Shown in pieces: positions 8,588-16,998 of a stretch of DNA of 64,000 nt. The DNA comes from JBKQHQ01 sp052148715 (GTDB lineage: Bacteria; Pseudomonadota; Alphaproteobacteria; Rhizobiales; Xanthobacteraceae). Every line of letters begins with the position of its first letter. Within the stretch, counting starts at the first letter, position 1. The translations under genes were made by a program, and so were the position numbers. Location of the stretch: NCBI GenBank assembly GCA_052148715.1, contig JBKQHQ010000184.1, forward strand, positions 1-64,000. Reading direction: 5' to 3'. The notes under the pieces were generated by a model that worked only from the letters and a program-made list of their open reading frames with translations, was not told the origin of the DNA and did not search any database.

Positions 8588-9793
8588 ATGTCAAAACGAA
8601 TGGTTATGGCGCTTGCTGCGCTTGGTGTTACGGCCAGCGGGGCGTTTGCGCAGGAAGTGAAGGTTGGCGTCGTCCTGCCCTATACCGGTATCGGCGCCGA
8701 GCTTGCCCAGCAAATGGACCGCGGCATGCAGCTTTATCTCAAGCTCAATCCCGACCAGGTGAAACCTTATACGATCACGCTTATCAAGCGTGACTCCAAG
8801 AAGCCGGACGGTGCCGAAGCCAAGGTCGCGGTCCAGGAGTTGCTCACCCAAGACAAGGTCGATGCGCTGGCGGGCTGGGTCTATTCGCCTGACGCCATCG
8901 CATCGGCGCCGGTCGTTGTTGCCGGCAAGAAACTCGCGGTGATCATGAACGCCGGCACCGCGTTTATCACCAACCTCGCTCCGGAATACATTCGCACGTC
9001 GTTCAGCATGTGGCATTCCGGCTACGCCATGGGCGCGGCGGCTGCAAATATCCTCCACGCGAAGACGGCGGTTGTGGCCTATACCGACTATCCGCCCGGC
9101 AAGGACAGCCTGGATGCTTTCAAGAACGCCTTCGAGGCCAATGGCGGCAAGGTGATCGACGCCATCCCAGCCGGCGGACCCGGCTCCGTCCCCGACTTCA
9201 CGCCGTTCTTCCAGCGCGCCAAGGACGAGAAGCCGGACGTGCTGTTCGTGTTCGTGCCCGCCGGGGATCACGCAACTGCGGTGGTCAAGACCTACGGCGC
9301 TCTCGGCATGCGCGCCGCCGGCATCAAGCTGATCGGACCCGGCGATATCGTCCAGGACATCAAGCTGCAGGGCATGGGTGATGCTGCGATCGGCCTCATC
9401 ACGATGCATCACTACAACGCCGACCTCGCCAATCCTCAGAACAAGCGTTTCGTCGCCGCTTGGAAGAAAGACTACGGCGAGGATTCGACGCCCGATTTCA
9501 CCGCGGTCGGTGCCTACGACGGCATGGCCGCCATCGTTCACGCGGTGCACGCGACCAGCGGCAAGATGGACGGCGACGAGGCCGTGAAGTCGCTGCTTGG
9601 CTGGAAGTTCGATAGTCCGCAGGGGCCGATCACGATCGATCCGGAGACTCGCGACATCGTGATGAACGAGTATCTCTCCGAGGTGGAGAAAGGCTCAGAC
9701 GGCAAGCTCCATGAAAAGAACATCGGCGAGATCGAGCACGTAAAGGACCAATGTAAGGCGCAAGCGATCGGTCCGTGCGCTCCGAAGAAGTGA
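8588..9793 (+). CDS. Liv-type ABC substrate-binding protein
   Basis: The 401-aa protein is a type I periplasmic binding protein (Peripla_BP_6, LivK-like). A Sec signal (MSKRMVMALAALGVTASGAFA) is cleaved before QEVKVGVVLPYTG. The Rossmann-like lobes include the RDSKKPDGAEAKVAVQELL strand-helix and the late SPQGPITIDPETRDIV motif. That last motif also appears in the orphan protein at 60540-61718, so the two are close paralogues. Downstream are two permeases and two ATPases forming a complete importer. Such Liv systems in this lineage often import aromatic acids or amides rather than amino acids; neighbours here fit that, but the ligand is not shown. Confidence 0.9.
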   Translation: MSKRMVMALAALGVTASGAFAQEVKVGVVLPYTGIGAELAQQMDRGMQLYLKLNPDQVKPYTITLIKRDSKKPDGAEAKVAVQELLTQDKVDALAGWVYSPDAIASAPVVVAGKKLAVIMNAGTAFITNLAPEYIRTSFSMWHSGYAMGAAAANILHAKTAVVAYTDYPPGKDSLDAFKNAFEANGGKVIDAIPAGGPGSVPDFTPFFQRAKDEKPDVLFVFVPAGDHATAVVKTYGALGMRAAGIKLIGPGDIVQDIKLQGMGDAAIGLITMHHYNADLANPQNKRFVAAWKKDYGEDSTPDFTAVGAYDGMAAIVHAVHATSGKMDGDEAVKSLLGWKFDSPQGPITIDPETRDIVMNEYLSEVEKGSDGKLHEKNIGEIEHVKDQCKAQAIGPCAPKK

Positions 9794-9925
9794 CCGACAC
9801 CCATCGACGACTTTTCACGACCGGGGTCGCTGATCCGCGGACGCGGGCGGCGGCCTCGTCAAGTCCCCCCTCCCTGGCCTTCCCTGCATGCAGGGCAGGT
9901 AGGTAGGAGGCTTGCGGGATCGCCC

Positions 9926-10801
9926 GTGGATTTTGCCACTAATTTCGCCAGTATCTTGTTGGGCGGACTGTCCGCCGGCACCGTGCTGTTCATCGTTTCG
10001 GTCGGGCTTTCGGTTACCATGGGCCTGATGGGGTTCGTCAACCTCGCCCATGGCGCCTTTGCCATGTTCGGCGGCTACGTCATCGCGCTGGCGATGAATC
10101 GCGCGCATATCGGCTTCGCCGCGGCACTGGCGCTCGGCTTTGTCATCACCGCCGCAGTCAGCGTGCTGCTCGAGCGGCTGCTCTATCGCCGGCTCTACCG
10201 GGCGGGCGAGCTAGACCAGGTTCTGTTCACCATCGGCCTCATTTTCATTTTCATGGCCGCGCTCACGATCGTGTTCGGCCCGGAAAGCCAACCGATCACG
10301 TTGCCGCCGGCGTTGCGCGGCCAGCTCGACCTCGGCTTCACGCGGTATCGCACCTTCAGCATCTTCCTGATCGTGGTCGGCTTCCTGATCGTGGCCGGCA
10401 TCTGGCTCGCCTTCGAGCGCACGCGGATCGGCGCGCAGATCCGCGCCACCGTCGACAACCGCCGGATGGCGGAATCGCTCGGCATCAATGTCGATCGGCT
10501 GTTCACCATCACCTTCGCATTCGGCAGCGGCATGGCGGCGATCGGTGGCGGCCTCGGCGCCGAGTTCTTGGGCCTCGATCCGCAATACGCGCTCAAATAT
10601 CTGGTTTATTTCCTGATCGCGGTGTCGGTCGGCGGCCTCGGCAGCGTCGCCGGTGTCTATTGCGCCTCGCTGCTGCTCGGCGTGCTCGACTTCGTGCTCA
10701 AGCTCTACCTGCCGACCGGCGGCACCATCTTCATCTACGCGCTCACCATTCTGCTCCTGCTGTGGCGGCCGCAAGGACTGTTCGGAAGGAAAGAGACGTG
10801 A
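9926..10801 (+). CDS. Liv-type ABC permease (LivH-like)
   Basis: The 291-aa membrane protein starts at a GTG and has about eight hydrophobic segments. LVTMGLMGFVNLAHG-like sequence (here SVTMGLMGFVNLAHGAF) near residues 29-46 is the hallmark of LivH proteins. A long periplasmic loop and the cytoplasmic RMAESLGINVDRLF coupling helix follow. It ends in a four-base GTGA overlap with the next permease, so the two are translationally coupled. Confidence 0.9.
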   Translation: MDFATNFASILLGGLSAGTVLFIVSVGLSVTMGLMGFVNLAHGAFAMFGGYVIALAMNRAHIGFAAALALGFVITAAVSVLLERLLYRRLYRAGELDQVLFTIGLIFIFMAALTIVFGPESQPITLPPALRGQLDLGFTRYRTFSIFLIVVGFLIVAGIWLAFERTRIGAQIRATVDNRRMAESLGINVDRLFTITFAFGSGMAAIGGGLGAEFLGLDPQYALKYLVYFLIAVSVGGLGSVAGVYCASLLLGVLDFVLKLYLPTGGTIFIYALTILLLLWRPQGLFGRKET

Positions 10802-11838
10802 ACGACGCCGCCTCTGCCGCCGAGACGGTGGCCATTGTCGCGCCGGTCGATCATCCGGCGGCCCGAGTTCTGATCACGCGGCACCGCTTCCGCTGGTGGG
10901 AATTGCTGCCCTGGATCATGGCCGGCGGCTTCTATTTTGCCTTCCCCGGTTATCTCAGCTTCGGCACCGAGCTCCTGATCACGATTCTTTTTGCGCTCTC
11001 GCTCGATCTAGCGCTCGGCTATGCCGGCATCATCACGCTCGGCCATGCGGCGTTCTTCGGCGCTGGCGCCTATACGGTCGGGCTGTTGGCCTTTCACGGT
11101 ATTTGGACCGAGCCGATCACGAGTCTGCTGCTCGCCGCCTTGGCGGCAGCCGTGATCGGTTTCGCCTCGGGTCTTGTCTTGTTGCGGACAAGGGGCCTCA
11201 CGCTCCTCATGCTCACGATCTGCACCATGGCGCTGCTGCAGGAGGGTGCCAACATGGCGCACGACTACACCGGCGGTTTCGACGGCCTACCGAGCCTCCC
11301 CATTGCGCCCGTGCTCGGCGTGTTCGAATTCAATCCGCTCTACGCCGACACACAATATCTCTTCACCCTCAGCGTCCTGCTGGTCTGCTTTATGTTCGTG
11401 CGCACGCTGGTCTATTCGCCGTTCGGTCAAAGCCTGACCGGCATCCGCGAAAATCTGCTGCGCATGCACGCGATCGGATCGCCGGTGTGGCGCCGGCTCG
11501 TGATCTGCTACACCGTCTCGGCGGCGATCGCCGGCATCGCTGGCGGTCTGTGGGCGCAGACCAATGCTTACGTCAACCTCAGCGCGCTCGATCTCGACCG
11601 TGCCGCCACGGTGCTCATCATTCTCATTCTCGGCGGCTACGGGCGGCTTTACGGCGCGTTCATCGGCGCCGTCGCCTACATGGTTCTGTCGCACTTCTTG
11701 GCCCGGATCTATCCGACCGCCTGGCAGCTCGGCCTCGGGCTACTGCTGGTCGTGATCGCGCTATTTGCGCGCAACGGAATTTTGGGCATCGGCGAGGCGC
11801 TGCGGCGGCGCCACGGCGCCAGGCGCGCAACGTCATGA
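10798..11838 (+). CDS. Liv-type ABC permease (LivM-like)
   Basis: The start is the GTG at 10798, which overlaps the stop codon of the LivH gene, giving 346 aa. The family motif ALSLDLALGYAGIITLGHAAFFGAG (read as ALGYAGIITLGHAAFF) and the coupling helix RENLLRMHAIGSPVWRRL are present. The C-terminal segment ends with the arginine-rich tail typical of LivM. It overlaps the downstream LivG gene by ATGA. It pairs with LivH to form the membrane channel. Confidence 0.9.
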   Translation: MNDAASAAETVAIVAPVDHPAARVLITRHRFRWWELLPWIMAGGFYFAFPGYLSFGTELLITILFALSLDLALGYAGIITLGHAAFFGAGAYTVGLLAFHGIWTEPITSLLLAALAAAVIGFASGLVLLRTRGLTLLMLTICTMALLQEGANMAHDYTGGFDGLPSLPIAPVLGVFEFNPLYADTQYLFTLSVLLVCFMFVRTLVYSPFGQSLTGIRENLLRMHAIGSPVWRRLVICYTVSAAIAGIAGGLWAQTNAYVNLSALDLDRAATVLIILILGGYGRLYGAFIGAVAYMVLSHFLARIYPTAWQLGLGLLLVVIALFARNGILGIGEALRRRHGARRATS

Positions 11839-12590
11839 CCGAGATTCGGCTCGAGACCCGCGCGCTCAGCCGCAATTTCGGGGCGCTCATGGCCGTGCAG
11901 GAGATAAACTTCAAGCTCAATGCCGGCGCACGTCATGCTTTGATCGGCCCCAACGGCGCCGGCAAGACCACATTCATCAATCTCCTCACCGGCGCGCTGC
12001 GACCGACGCATGGTCAAGTGCTGCTCGCGGGCCGCGATATCACCGATAAGGCGCAAGCCGAGCGGGTCAAGCTCGGCATCGCGCGCACGTTTCAGATCAA
12101 CCGGCTGTTCCGTGGGTTGTCCACTCTGGAAAATGTCTGCATCGCCGTCGCCGAGCGCGTCGGTGCGGCGCCGTCCATGTTTTATCCGGCCGGCAGGCGA
12201 ACCGACGTCATCGAGGAAGCGATGCATCTTTTGCAGACGCTGAAGCTTGCCGACTATGCGCGGCATCGCGTGTCCGAGCTGGCCTATGGCCGCCAGCGGC
12301 TGGTCGAGCTGGCGATCGCGATCGGCCTTAAGCCCGAGGTGTTGCTGCTCGACGAGCCCGCCGCCGGCGTGCCGAGCGCCGAGAGCCACATCATTCTCAA
12401 CGCCATCGAGCGGCTGCCCGAGCATATCGCCGTCCTCATCATCGAGCACGACATGGACGTGGTGTTCCGCTTCGCCAAGCGCGTCACCGTGATGGTGGGA
12501 GGCGCGGTGTTTGCCGAGGGGACACCGCGGGAGATCGAGGCGAACCCGCAGGTGCGCGCCGTGTATCTCGGTCAGGCAGGCCGTGGCTAG
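11835..12590 (+). CDS. Liv-type ABC ATPase (LivG-like)
   Basis: The ATG at 11835 overlaps the LivM stop, giving 251 aa. Walker A is GPNGAGKTTFINLLTG, the LivG-specific insert IARTFQINRLFRGLSTLENV follows, the signature is LAYGRQRLVELAIA in place of a canonical LSGGQ, and Walker B is LLLDEPAAGVP. The AYG signature variant is common in LivG. The switch His is in IIEHDMDVVFRFA. It powers the importer together with LivF. Confidence 0.9.
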   Translation: MTEIRLETRALSRNFGALMAVQEINFKLNAGARHALIGPNGAGKTTFINLLTGALRPTHGQVLLAGRDITDKAQAERVKLGIARTFQINRLFRGLSTLENVCIAVAERVGAAPSMFYPAGRRTDVIEEAMHLLQTLKLADYARHRVSELAYGRQRLVELAIAIGLKPEVLLLDEPAAGVPSAESHIILNAIERLPEHIAVLIIEHDMDVVFRFAKRVTVMVGGAVFAEGTPREIEANPQVRAVYLGQAGRG

Positions 12591-13287
12591 CGCGCTCGAG
12601 CTGCAGCACGTCTCGGCGGGCTACGGCGAGACCGTCGTGATCGAGGACATCGATCTTGCGCTCGCGCCCGGCGAGTGCATCAGCGTGATCGGCCGCAACG
12701 GCGTCGGCAAGACCACGCTCTTGGCGACCGTCATGGGTCACACCACGCTGCACCAAGGCGAGGTCAAGCTGGATGGGCGGCGCCTCAACGGCATGCCGAG
12801 CTACCGTCGGGCGCTGGCCGGCATCGGCTTCGTGCCGCAGGAGCGCGAGATCTTCGCCTCGCTGACCGTGCGCGAGAACCTCGAGGTCGGCGCGCGGCCG
12901 GGACACTGGACCCAGGAGCGCGTCTTCGCGCTGTTCCCGAGGTTGCAGGAGCGGCTCGGCAACATGGGAAATCACCTTTCGGGCGGCGAGCAGCAGATGC
13001 TTTCAATCGCCCGCGCGCTATTGACCAATCCGTCCATCCTGCTCATGGACGAGCCGACCGAGGGGCTGGCGCCGGTCATCGTCGAGACATTGACTGATGT
13101 GCTCACCCGGTTGCGCACGGAAGACGCGCTTTCGATCATCTTGGTGGAGCAGAACAGCCGCGTGGCGCTCGCGTTCTCTTCACGCACCGTGATTCTGGAC
13201 AAGGGCCGCATCGTTTACGATGGCGAATCGGGCCCGCTGCGCGCCGACCCCGAACGCCTCGCCAAGCTCATCGGCATCGTCGAGTGA
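12583..13287 (+). CDS. Liv-type ABC ATPase (LivF-like)
   Basis: The likely start is the GTG at 12583, eight bases inside the end of LivG, giving 234 aa. Motifs are Walker A GRNGVGKTTLLATVMG, Q-loop VPQEREIF, signature LSGGEQQMLSIARAL, Walker B LLMDEPTEGLAP and ILVEQNSRVALAF. This is the last gene of the importer; the next gene is on the opposite strand. Its C-terminal 50 residues have a decayed homologue at 16122-16287. Confidence 0.9.
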   Translation: MASALELQHVSAGYGETVVIEDIDLALAPGECISVIGRNGVGKTTLLATVMGHTTLHQGEVKLDGRRLNGMPSYRRALAGIGFVPQEREIFASLTVRENLEVGARPGHWTQERVFALFPRLQERLGNMGNHLSGGEQQMLSIARALLTNPSILLMDEPTEGLAPVIVETLTDVLTRLRTEDALSIILVEQNSRVALAFSSRTVILDKGRIVYDGESGPLRADPERLAKLIGIVE

Positions 13288-13363
13288 TGACAGTGCGGCG
13301 AACGGGGCACGACTCGATCGGCTAAGAACGTGCTCCTATGTTAAGCGTGCCCGACCCTGCGCA

Positions 13364-14839
13364 TCACTTCTGGCCCTTATCGCTGAAATTCGGGATCTCG
13401 ATGTTCGCCAGCAGACGATCGACTGTCGCGTGGAACCGCTCCCAGGGCGCTTCGCGGTCGTTCTGGTTGCGCACGACGATGGAATTCCCGGCGTAGAATT
13501 TCTCGTAGAGCATGTGGCGCCCTGCGAACTCCGTGCCGACCAGGTCCCAGGCGAGCTTGTACAGCTTCAGCCGCGGCAAGGCGGCGATGGATGGGGTCGC
13601 CCACCAGCGCTCGAACCGCGTGCGCAGCTCGGAGTCGGACAGCACGTCGATGCTCGCCGGCAGCTGCAGCGGGACGCCGCCCAAAAGTGTGCGCAGGCAG
13701 TCGATGATCTCGCTGTGATGCTCTTGGCACCAGTTGAGCGATGCGTACATGAAGCGGCGGTTGGGTGTTGCATAGCCCTCCGGCCATGCTTCCCAAGCCT
13801 CGAGCTGACCATTGACCATCGCGCCGATGGCTGCTTCGAGCGCCGCGAGACGGCCGAGCGTCTCGCGCACGGCTGGAATCTTGTCGATTCCATTGGCCTC
13901 GCAGATGCGGCTCGCCAGGCCGACAATCAGGCCCATCTTGACCCAGAACCGCACGTTTGACTGATGATTAGCGTAGCAGTTCGCGGGTGTCTCGATGTAG
14001 ATCCGCCTGGACCAGGCGCCTTCATTGTGCAGGAACACACGCTCCCACGGCACCTTGACCCGCTGGCAGACCAGCACGCTGTCGGTTTCGTCGAAACGAT
14101 AGGAGAGCGGATGGTCGGCTTCGTGGGCCACGCCGCGCTCATAAGACTCGCGCGCCCAGAGCGACAGACCGGGGGTGTTGAGCGGCAGCGCGCAGGTGAT
14201 GCTCTCGCGTCTGAACTTCTCGTCAATCGGCGTGAGATTGCCGATCCAGATTTCGTCGGCGAACACGGCTCCGGTCGCCAGCATCTTCATGCCGGAGATC
14301 ACGACCCCGCTGGCGTCTTCATCGACGACCTGCAGGCTTGGATCGTCGCGCTCCTGGCCGGGAAAAAGCTCGCGGCTGCGCACGCCGGTTGGCGGAGTCA
14401 CCGCAAAGCACAGATAGAGATCGTTCTTGCGAGCGTACTCGTAGTAGCGCAGCAAATTCTCGCCGCAGCCCCGGCGCAAATCGTCGAGCACCGACGGCTT
14501 CATCGCCAACCCGGTCACCATGCCGGCGACGTGATCGGGCGAGCGGCCAATGAGCCCGTAGGTCGCGTCGGCGATCGCCTTCAGCGCCTGCGTGCGGCGG
14601 ACGAGATCGTCGTGGTTGCGGCAGCGCAGCCAATAAAGGCTGAAACGCTCGCCATCTTCTTCGTATGAGTAAAGATCGCGTGTTGCCGGGTCGGCCTTGC
14701 GGTCGTAGAGATCGGCGATCGTGCCGGCGCCGTTCCGGAACGCCGGATGGCTCGTGACATCGGCAACTCGTTCCGCGCCAATATAAACGACGCGCCCATC
14801 ACGCATGCGTTCGAGCTTTTGCTGTCCGGTTGCGAGCAC
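13364..14839 (-). CDS. 4-hydroxyphenylacetate 3-hydroxylase family oxygenase (HpaB-like)
   Basis: The 491-aa protein matches the HpaB/PvcC group of FADH2-dependent aromatic hydroxylases, which work with a separate flavin reductase. Diagnostic stretches include LLRYYEYARKNDLYLCFAV near residues 128-146, the flavin-site region SGVVISGMKMLATGAVFADE, and the C-terminal GTEFAGRHMLYEKFYAG. Length is normal. It likely hydroxylates a phenolic or related ring. No HpaC-type reductase is encoded in this window. It lies 49 bp downstream of the P450 gene on the same strand, so the two are probably co-transcribed. Substrate unknown. Confidence 0.88.
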   Translation of the reverse strand: MLATGQQKLERMRDGRVVYIGAERVADVTSHPAFRNGAGTIADLYDRKADPATRDLYSYEEDGERFSLYWLRCRNHDDLVRRTQALKAIADATYGLIGRSPDHVAGMVTGLAMKPSVLDDLRRGCGENLLRYYEYARKNDLYLCFAVTPPTGVRSRELFPGQERDDPSLQVVDEDASGVVISGMKMLATGAVFADEIWIGNLTPIDEKFRRESITCALPLNTPGLSLWARESYERGVAHEADHPLSYRFDETDSVLVCQRVKVPWERVFLHNEGAWSRRIYIETPANCYANHQSNVRFWVKMGLIVGLASRICEANGIDKIPAVRETLGRLAALEAAIGAMVNGQLEAWEAWPEGYATPNRRFMYASLNWCQEHHSEIIDCLRTLLGGVPLQLPASIDVLSDSELRTRFERWWATPSIAALPRLKLYKLAWDLVGTEFAGRHMLYEKFYAGNSIVVRNQNDREAPWERFHATVDRLLANIEIPNFSDKGQK

Positions 14840-14888
14840 AGGTTCCTCTCAGTTGGATTCCGGGGATAATGCGACTGCGGCGTTTCTG

Positions 14889-16052
14889 TCAGCCGCAGGC
14901 GAAGGGAAGCGCCGTCGGACTGCGGAAGTTCGACGATGAATTCCAGGCGACCTGGTCGACGGTCAGCTGGTAGTCGGGCACGCGCTCAAGGAACCGCCGC
15001 ATGGCGACCTCGGTGACGAGCCGCGCCATCTGGCTGCCGAGACAAAAATGCTTGCCGGAGCCGAAGCCCAGGTGCCCTAGCGGTCGCCGCTCGATGTCGA
15101 AAATGTCCGGATCGGGAAATTTGCGTCCGTCGCGATTTCCCGAGCCGAATGCCAGCACGACCTTGTCGCCGGCACGGAGCAGCCGTCCATGCAGATTTGT
15201 CTCTCGCATGGCGACGCGCCTGAAGCGCTGTGCGGAAGTGTTGAAGCGCAGCGATTCCTCGATCGCCGGCGCAATCAGCGCCGGGTCGGCATTAAGACGC
15301 CGCCGCGAGTCGGGGTAATCGTGAAGATTGAGCGCGAACATGCTCATGAAGCTCGACAGCGACTCCACGCCCGCCATCACGAAGGTCGCCGTCGTCAGCA
15401 CGATCTCGCGCTCCGTGAGCCGATCGCCATCGATCTCGGCCTCGGCGAGGTGCGTGATCAAGTCGTCGGTCGGATTGGCCCGCCGGGCGGCCACCTCCTC
15501 CGCCAGGAAGTCGCTCAGCTCTTTGAACGCGGCGATGTGCTCCGGCGTGCGGCCTCTCACCTGCTTGTCGGTCGAGACCGCGAGGATGACCTTACGCCGG
15601 ATCTCTGCATGATCGCGCTCCGGCAGGCCCATGGTACGGAACAGCAGCCCGACCGTGATCTGGCTGGAAAAGTCGTTGATGAACTCGAACGTGCCTTGCT
15701 CGACGATGCGGTCGAGCGAACGGTCGGCGATTTCCAATGTGGGCTCGATAAGCCGGTCAAGATTGCGTTTGAGAAAAGCGGCCTGACTCAGGGCACGTAG
15801 CCGATCGTGTCGCGGCGGATCGGTCGTTCCCAGCGTTCCGCCGGCACGTCCGGGAAGCTCGTCGATCATGTTGCCCTGGCTCGAGGAGAATGTCTGCCAG
15901 TCGCGTGCGGCCTCCACGATGTCGTCGTAACGCGACAAGATCCAGAGCTGCGCGCTTTCGCTCCAGTAGCAAGGATATTGGTCGCGCAACAGTGCGTAAT
16001 GCGGAAACGGATCCGCGTCGATCACGGGCGAATAGATGTCGAACGGCTCCAC
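14889..16052 (-). CDS. Cytochrome P450
   Basis: This is a soluble bacterial-type P450 monooxygenase. The heme loop FGSGKHFCLGSQMARL holds the cysteine ligand, the K-helix is EESLRFN (ExxR) and the I-helix is FVMAGVESLSSF. The usual acid-threonine pair of the I-helix reads Glu-Ser here, a conservative variant. The GTG at 16052 gives 387 aa beginning VEPFDIYSP, the normal family N-terminus, with GGGGAA upstream. A longer frame to 16127 would run into the livF relic. Ferredoxin and reductase partners are not in the window. It shares a transcription unit with the HpaB-like hydroxylase. Confidence 0.88.
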   Translation of the reverse strand: MEPFDIYSPVIDADPFPHYALLRDQYPCYWSESAQLWILSRYDDIVEAARDWQTFSSSQGNMIDELPGRAGGTLGTTDPPRHDRLRALSQAAFLKRNLDRLIEPTLEIADRSLDRIVEQGTFEFINDFSSQITVGLLFRTMGLPERDHAEIRRKVILAVSTDKQVRGRTPEHIAAFKELSDFLAEEVAARRANPTDDLITHLAEAEIDGDRLTEREIVLTTATFVMAGVESLSSFMSMFALNLHDYPDSRRRLNADPALIAPAIEESLRFNTSAQRFRRVAMRETNLHGRLLRAGDKVVLAFGSGNRDGRKFPDPDIFDIERRPLGHLGFGSGKHFCLGSQMARLVTEVAMRRFLERVPDYQLTVDQVAWNSSSNFRSPTALPFACG

Positions 16053-16121
16053 CCGACGTTCCCCAGATGGCCCACGAACTGGCGTGAATATTCGCGTTTT
16101 TACGGCCCTCCTGCAAGTTCT

Positions 16122-16287
16122 GAGCACAAGGCCTTGACCTTGGTCCTGGTCGAGCAGAATTCACGCCTCGCGCTTGATCTCGTCGCGCACGGTCGTGATG
16201 AACCACGGCCGCATCCTGTTCGACGGCGCCAGCGCTGATCTGCGCGACGACACGGAGCGGCTCAATGCGCTGACCGGGGTGGCCGAG
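16122..16287 (+). pseudogene. Decayed 3' end of a livF gene
   Basis: Frame one reads KALTLVLVEQNSRLALDL; near 16170 a one-base shift moves to a frame reading LISSRTVVMNHGRILFDG and then DLRDDTERLNALTGVAE. Joined, these align throughout with the C-terminus of the intact LivF at 12583-13287 (ALSIILVEQNSRVALAF, SSRTVILDKGRIVYDG). There is no 5' part, no start codon and no stop at the expected end. It is the remnant of a second Liv operon or of a rearrangement that placed the P450/HpaB pair here. Confidence 0.8.
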
Positions 16288-16522
16288 GGTTGGCTGCGCG
16301 GCCTTTGGGTCGTCCAAGCGTCGCATCTCCGCTTCCGAACGATTCAGAAAATTGCTAGGATTTACCCGAACCATCTGTGGAATGCGGGTTGCTGCCGGAG
16401 CCGATCCGCTCGTAGGAATGAATTTGCGCTACACCGCGGTGATCCGGATGGCTGCGAAGAATGATCACGTTCCGCGCCGCCGCGAACCGGACAAATAAGC
16501 GCGGACAGACCGGAGGAAGCCA

Positions 16523-16987
16523 ATGTCGACCGCCAAATCGCTCCATGTGAACGGTCAGCAGGTCACGCTGACCATCGATGACCCGGACATGCCGCTGCTC
16601 TATGCCTTGCGCGACAATCTCGGTTTGCGCGGGCCTCGTTTCGGCTGCGGGCTTGGCCAGTGCGGCGCCTGCACCGTGCACGTGGACGGCAACACACTGC
16701 GCTCATGCGAGACCCCGCTCTCGGCGATCGGCGACCAAAAGATCGTGACGCTCGAGGGCCTGGGGACGCCGGATAAGCTGCACCCGGTGCAGAAGGCGTT
16801 CATCGACGAGCAGGCGGTGCAGTGCGGCTATTGCATCAACGGCATGATCATGGAGGCCGCGGCTTTCCTCGCCAAGCATAAGAAGCCGAGCGAGGCCGCG
16901 GTGAAGGAAGCGCTCGCGCAAAACCTCTGTCGCTGCGGGACCCATGCGCGCATCGTGCGCGCGGTCTTGCGCGCCGCGGCCGCGTGA
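16523..16987 (+). CDS. Molybdenum hydroxylase [2Fe-2S] subunit (IorA/CoxS-like)
   Basis: The 154-aa protein has the two iron-sulfur domains of xanthine-oxidase-family small subunits. The plant-ferredoxin-type cluster is bound by CGLGQCGACTVHVDG plus a Cys in LRSCETPL, and the second cluster by CGYCINGM and CRCGTH. It passes electrons from the molybdenum subunit encoded directly downstream. There is no FAD subunit gene, so this is the two-subunit layout of isoquinoline 1-oxidoreductase-type enzymes. GGAGG lies about nine bases before the ATG. Confidence 0.92.
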   Translation: MSTAKSLHVNGQQVTLTIDDPDMPLLYALRDNLGLRGPRFGCGLGQCGACTVHVDGNTLRSCETPLSAIGDQKIVTLEGLGTPDKLHPVQKAFIDEQAVQCGYCINGMIMEAAAFLAKHKKPSEAAVKEALAQNLCRCGTHARIVRAVLRAAAA

Positions 16988-16998
16988 GGGAGGGAGCC

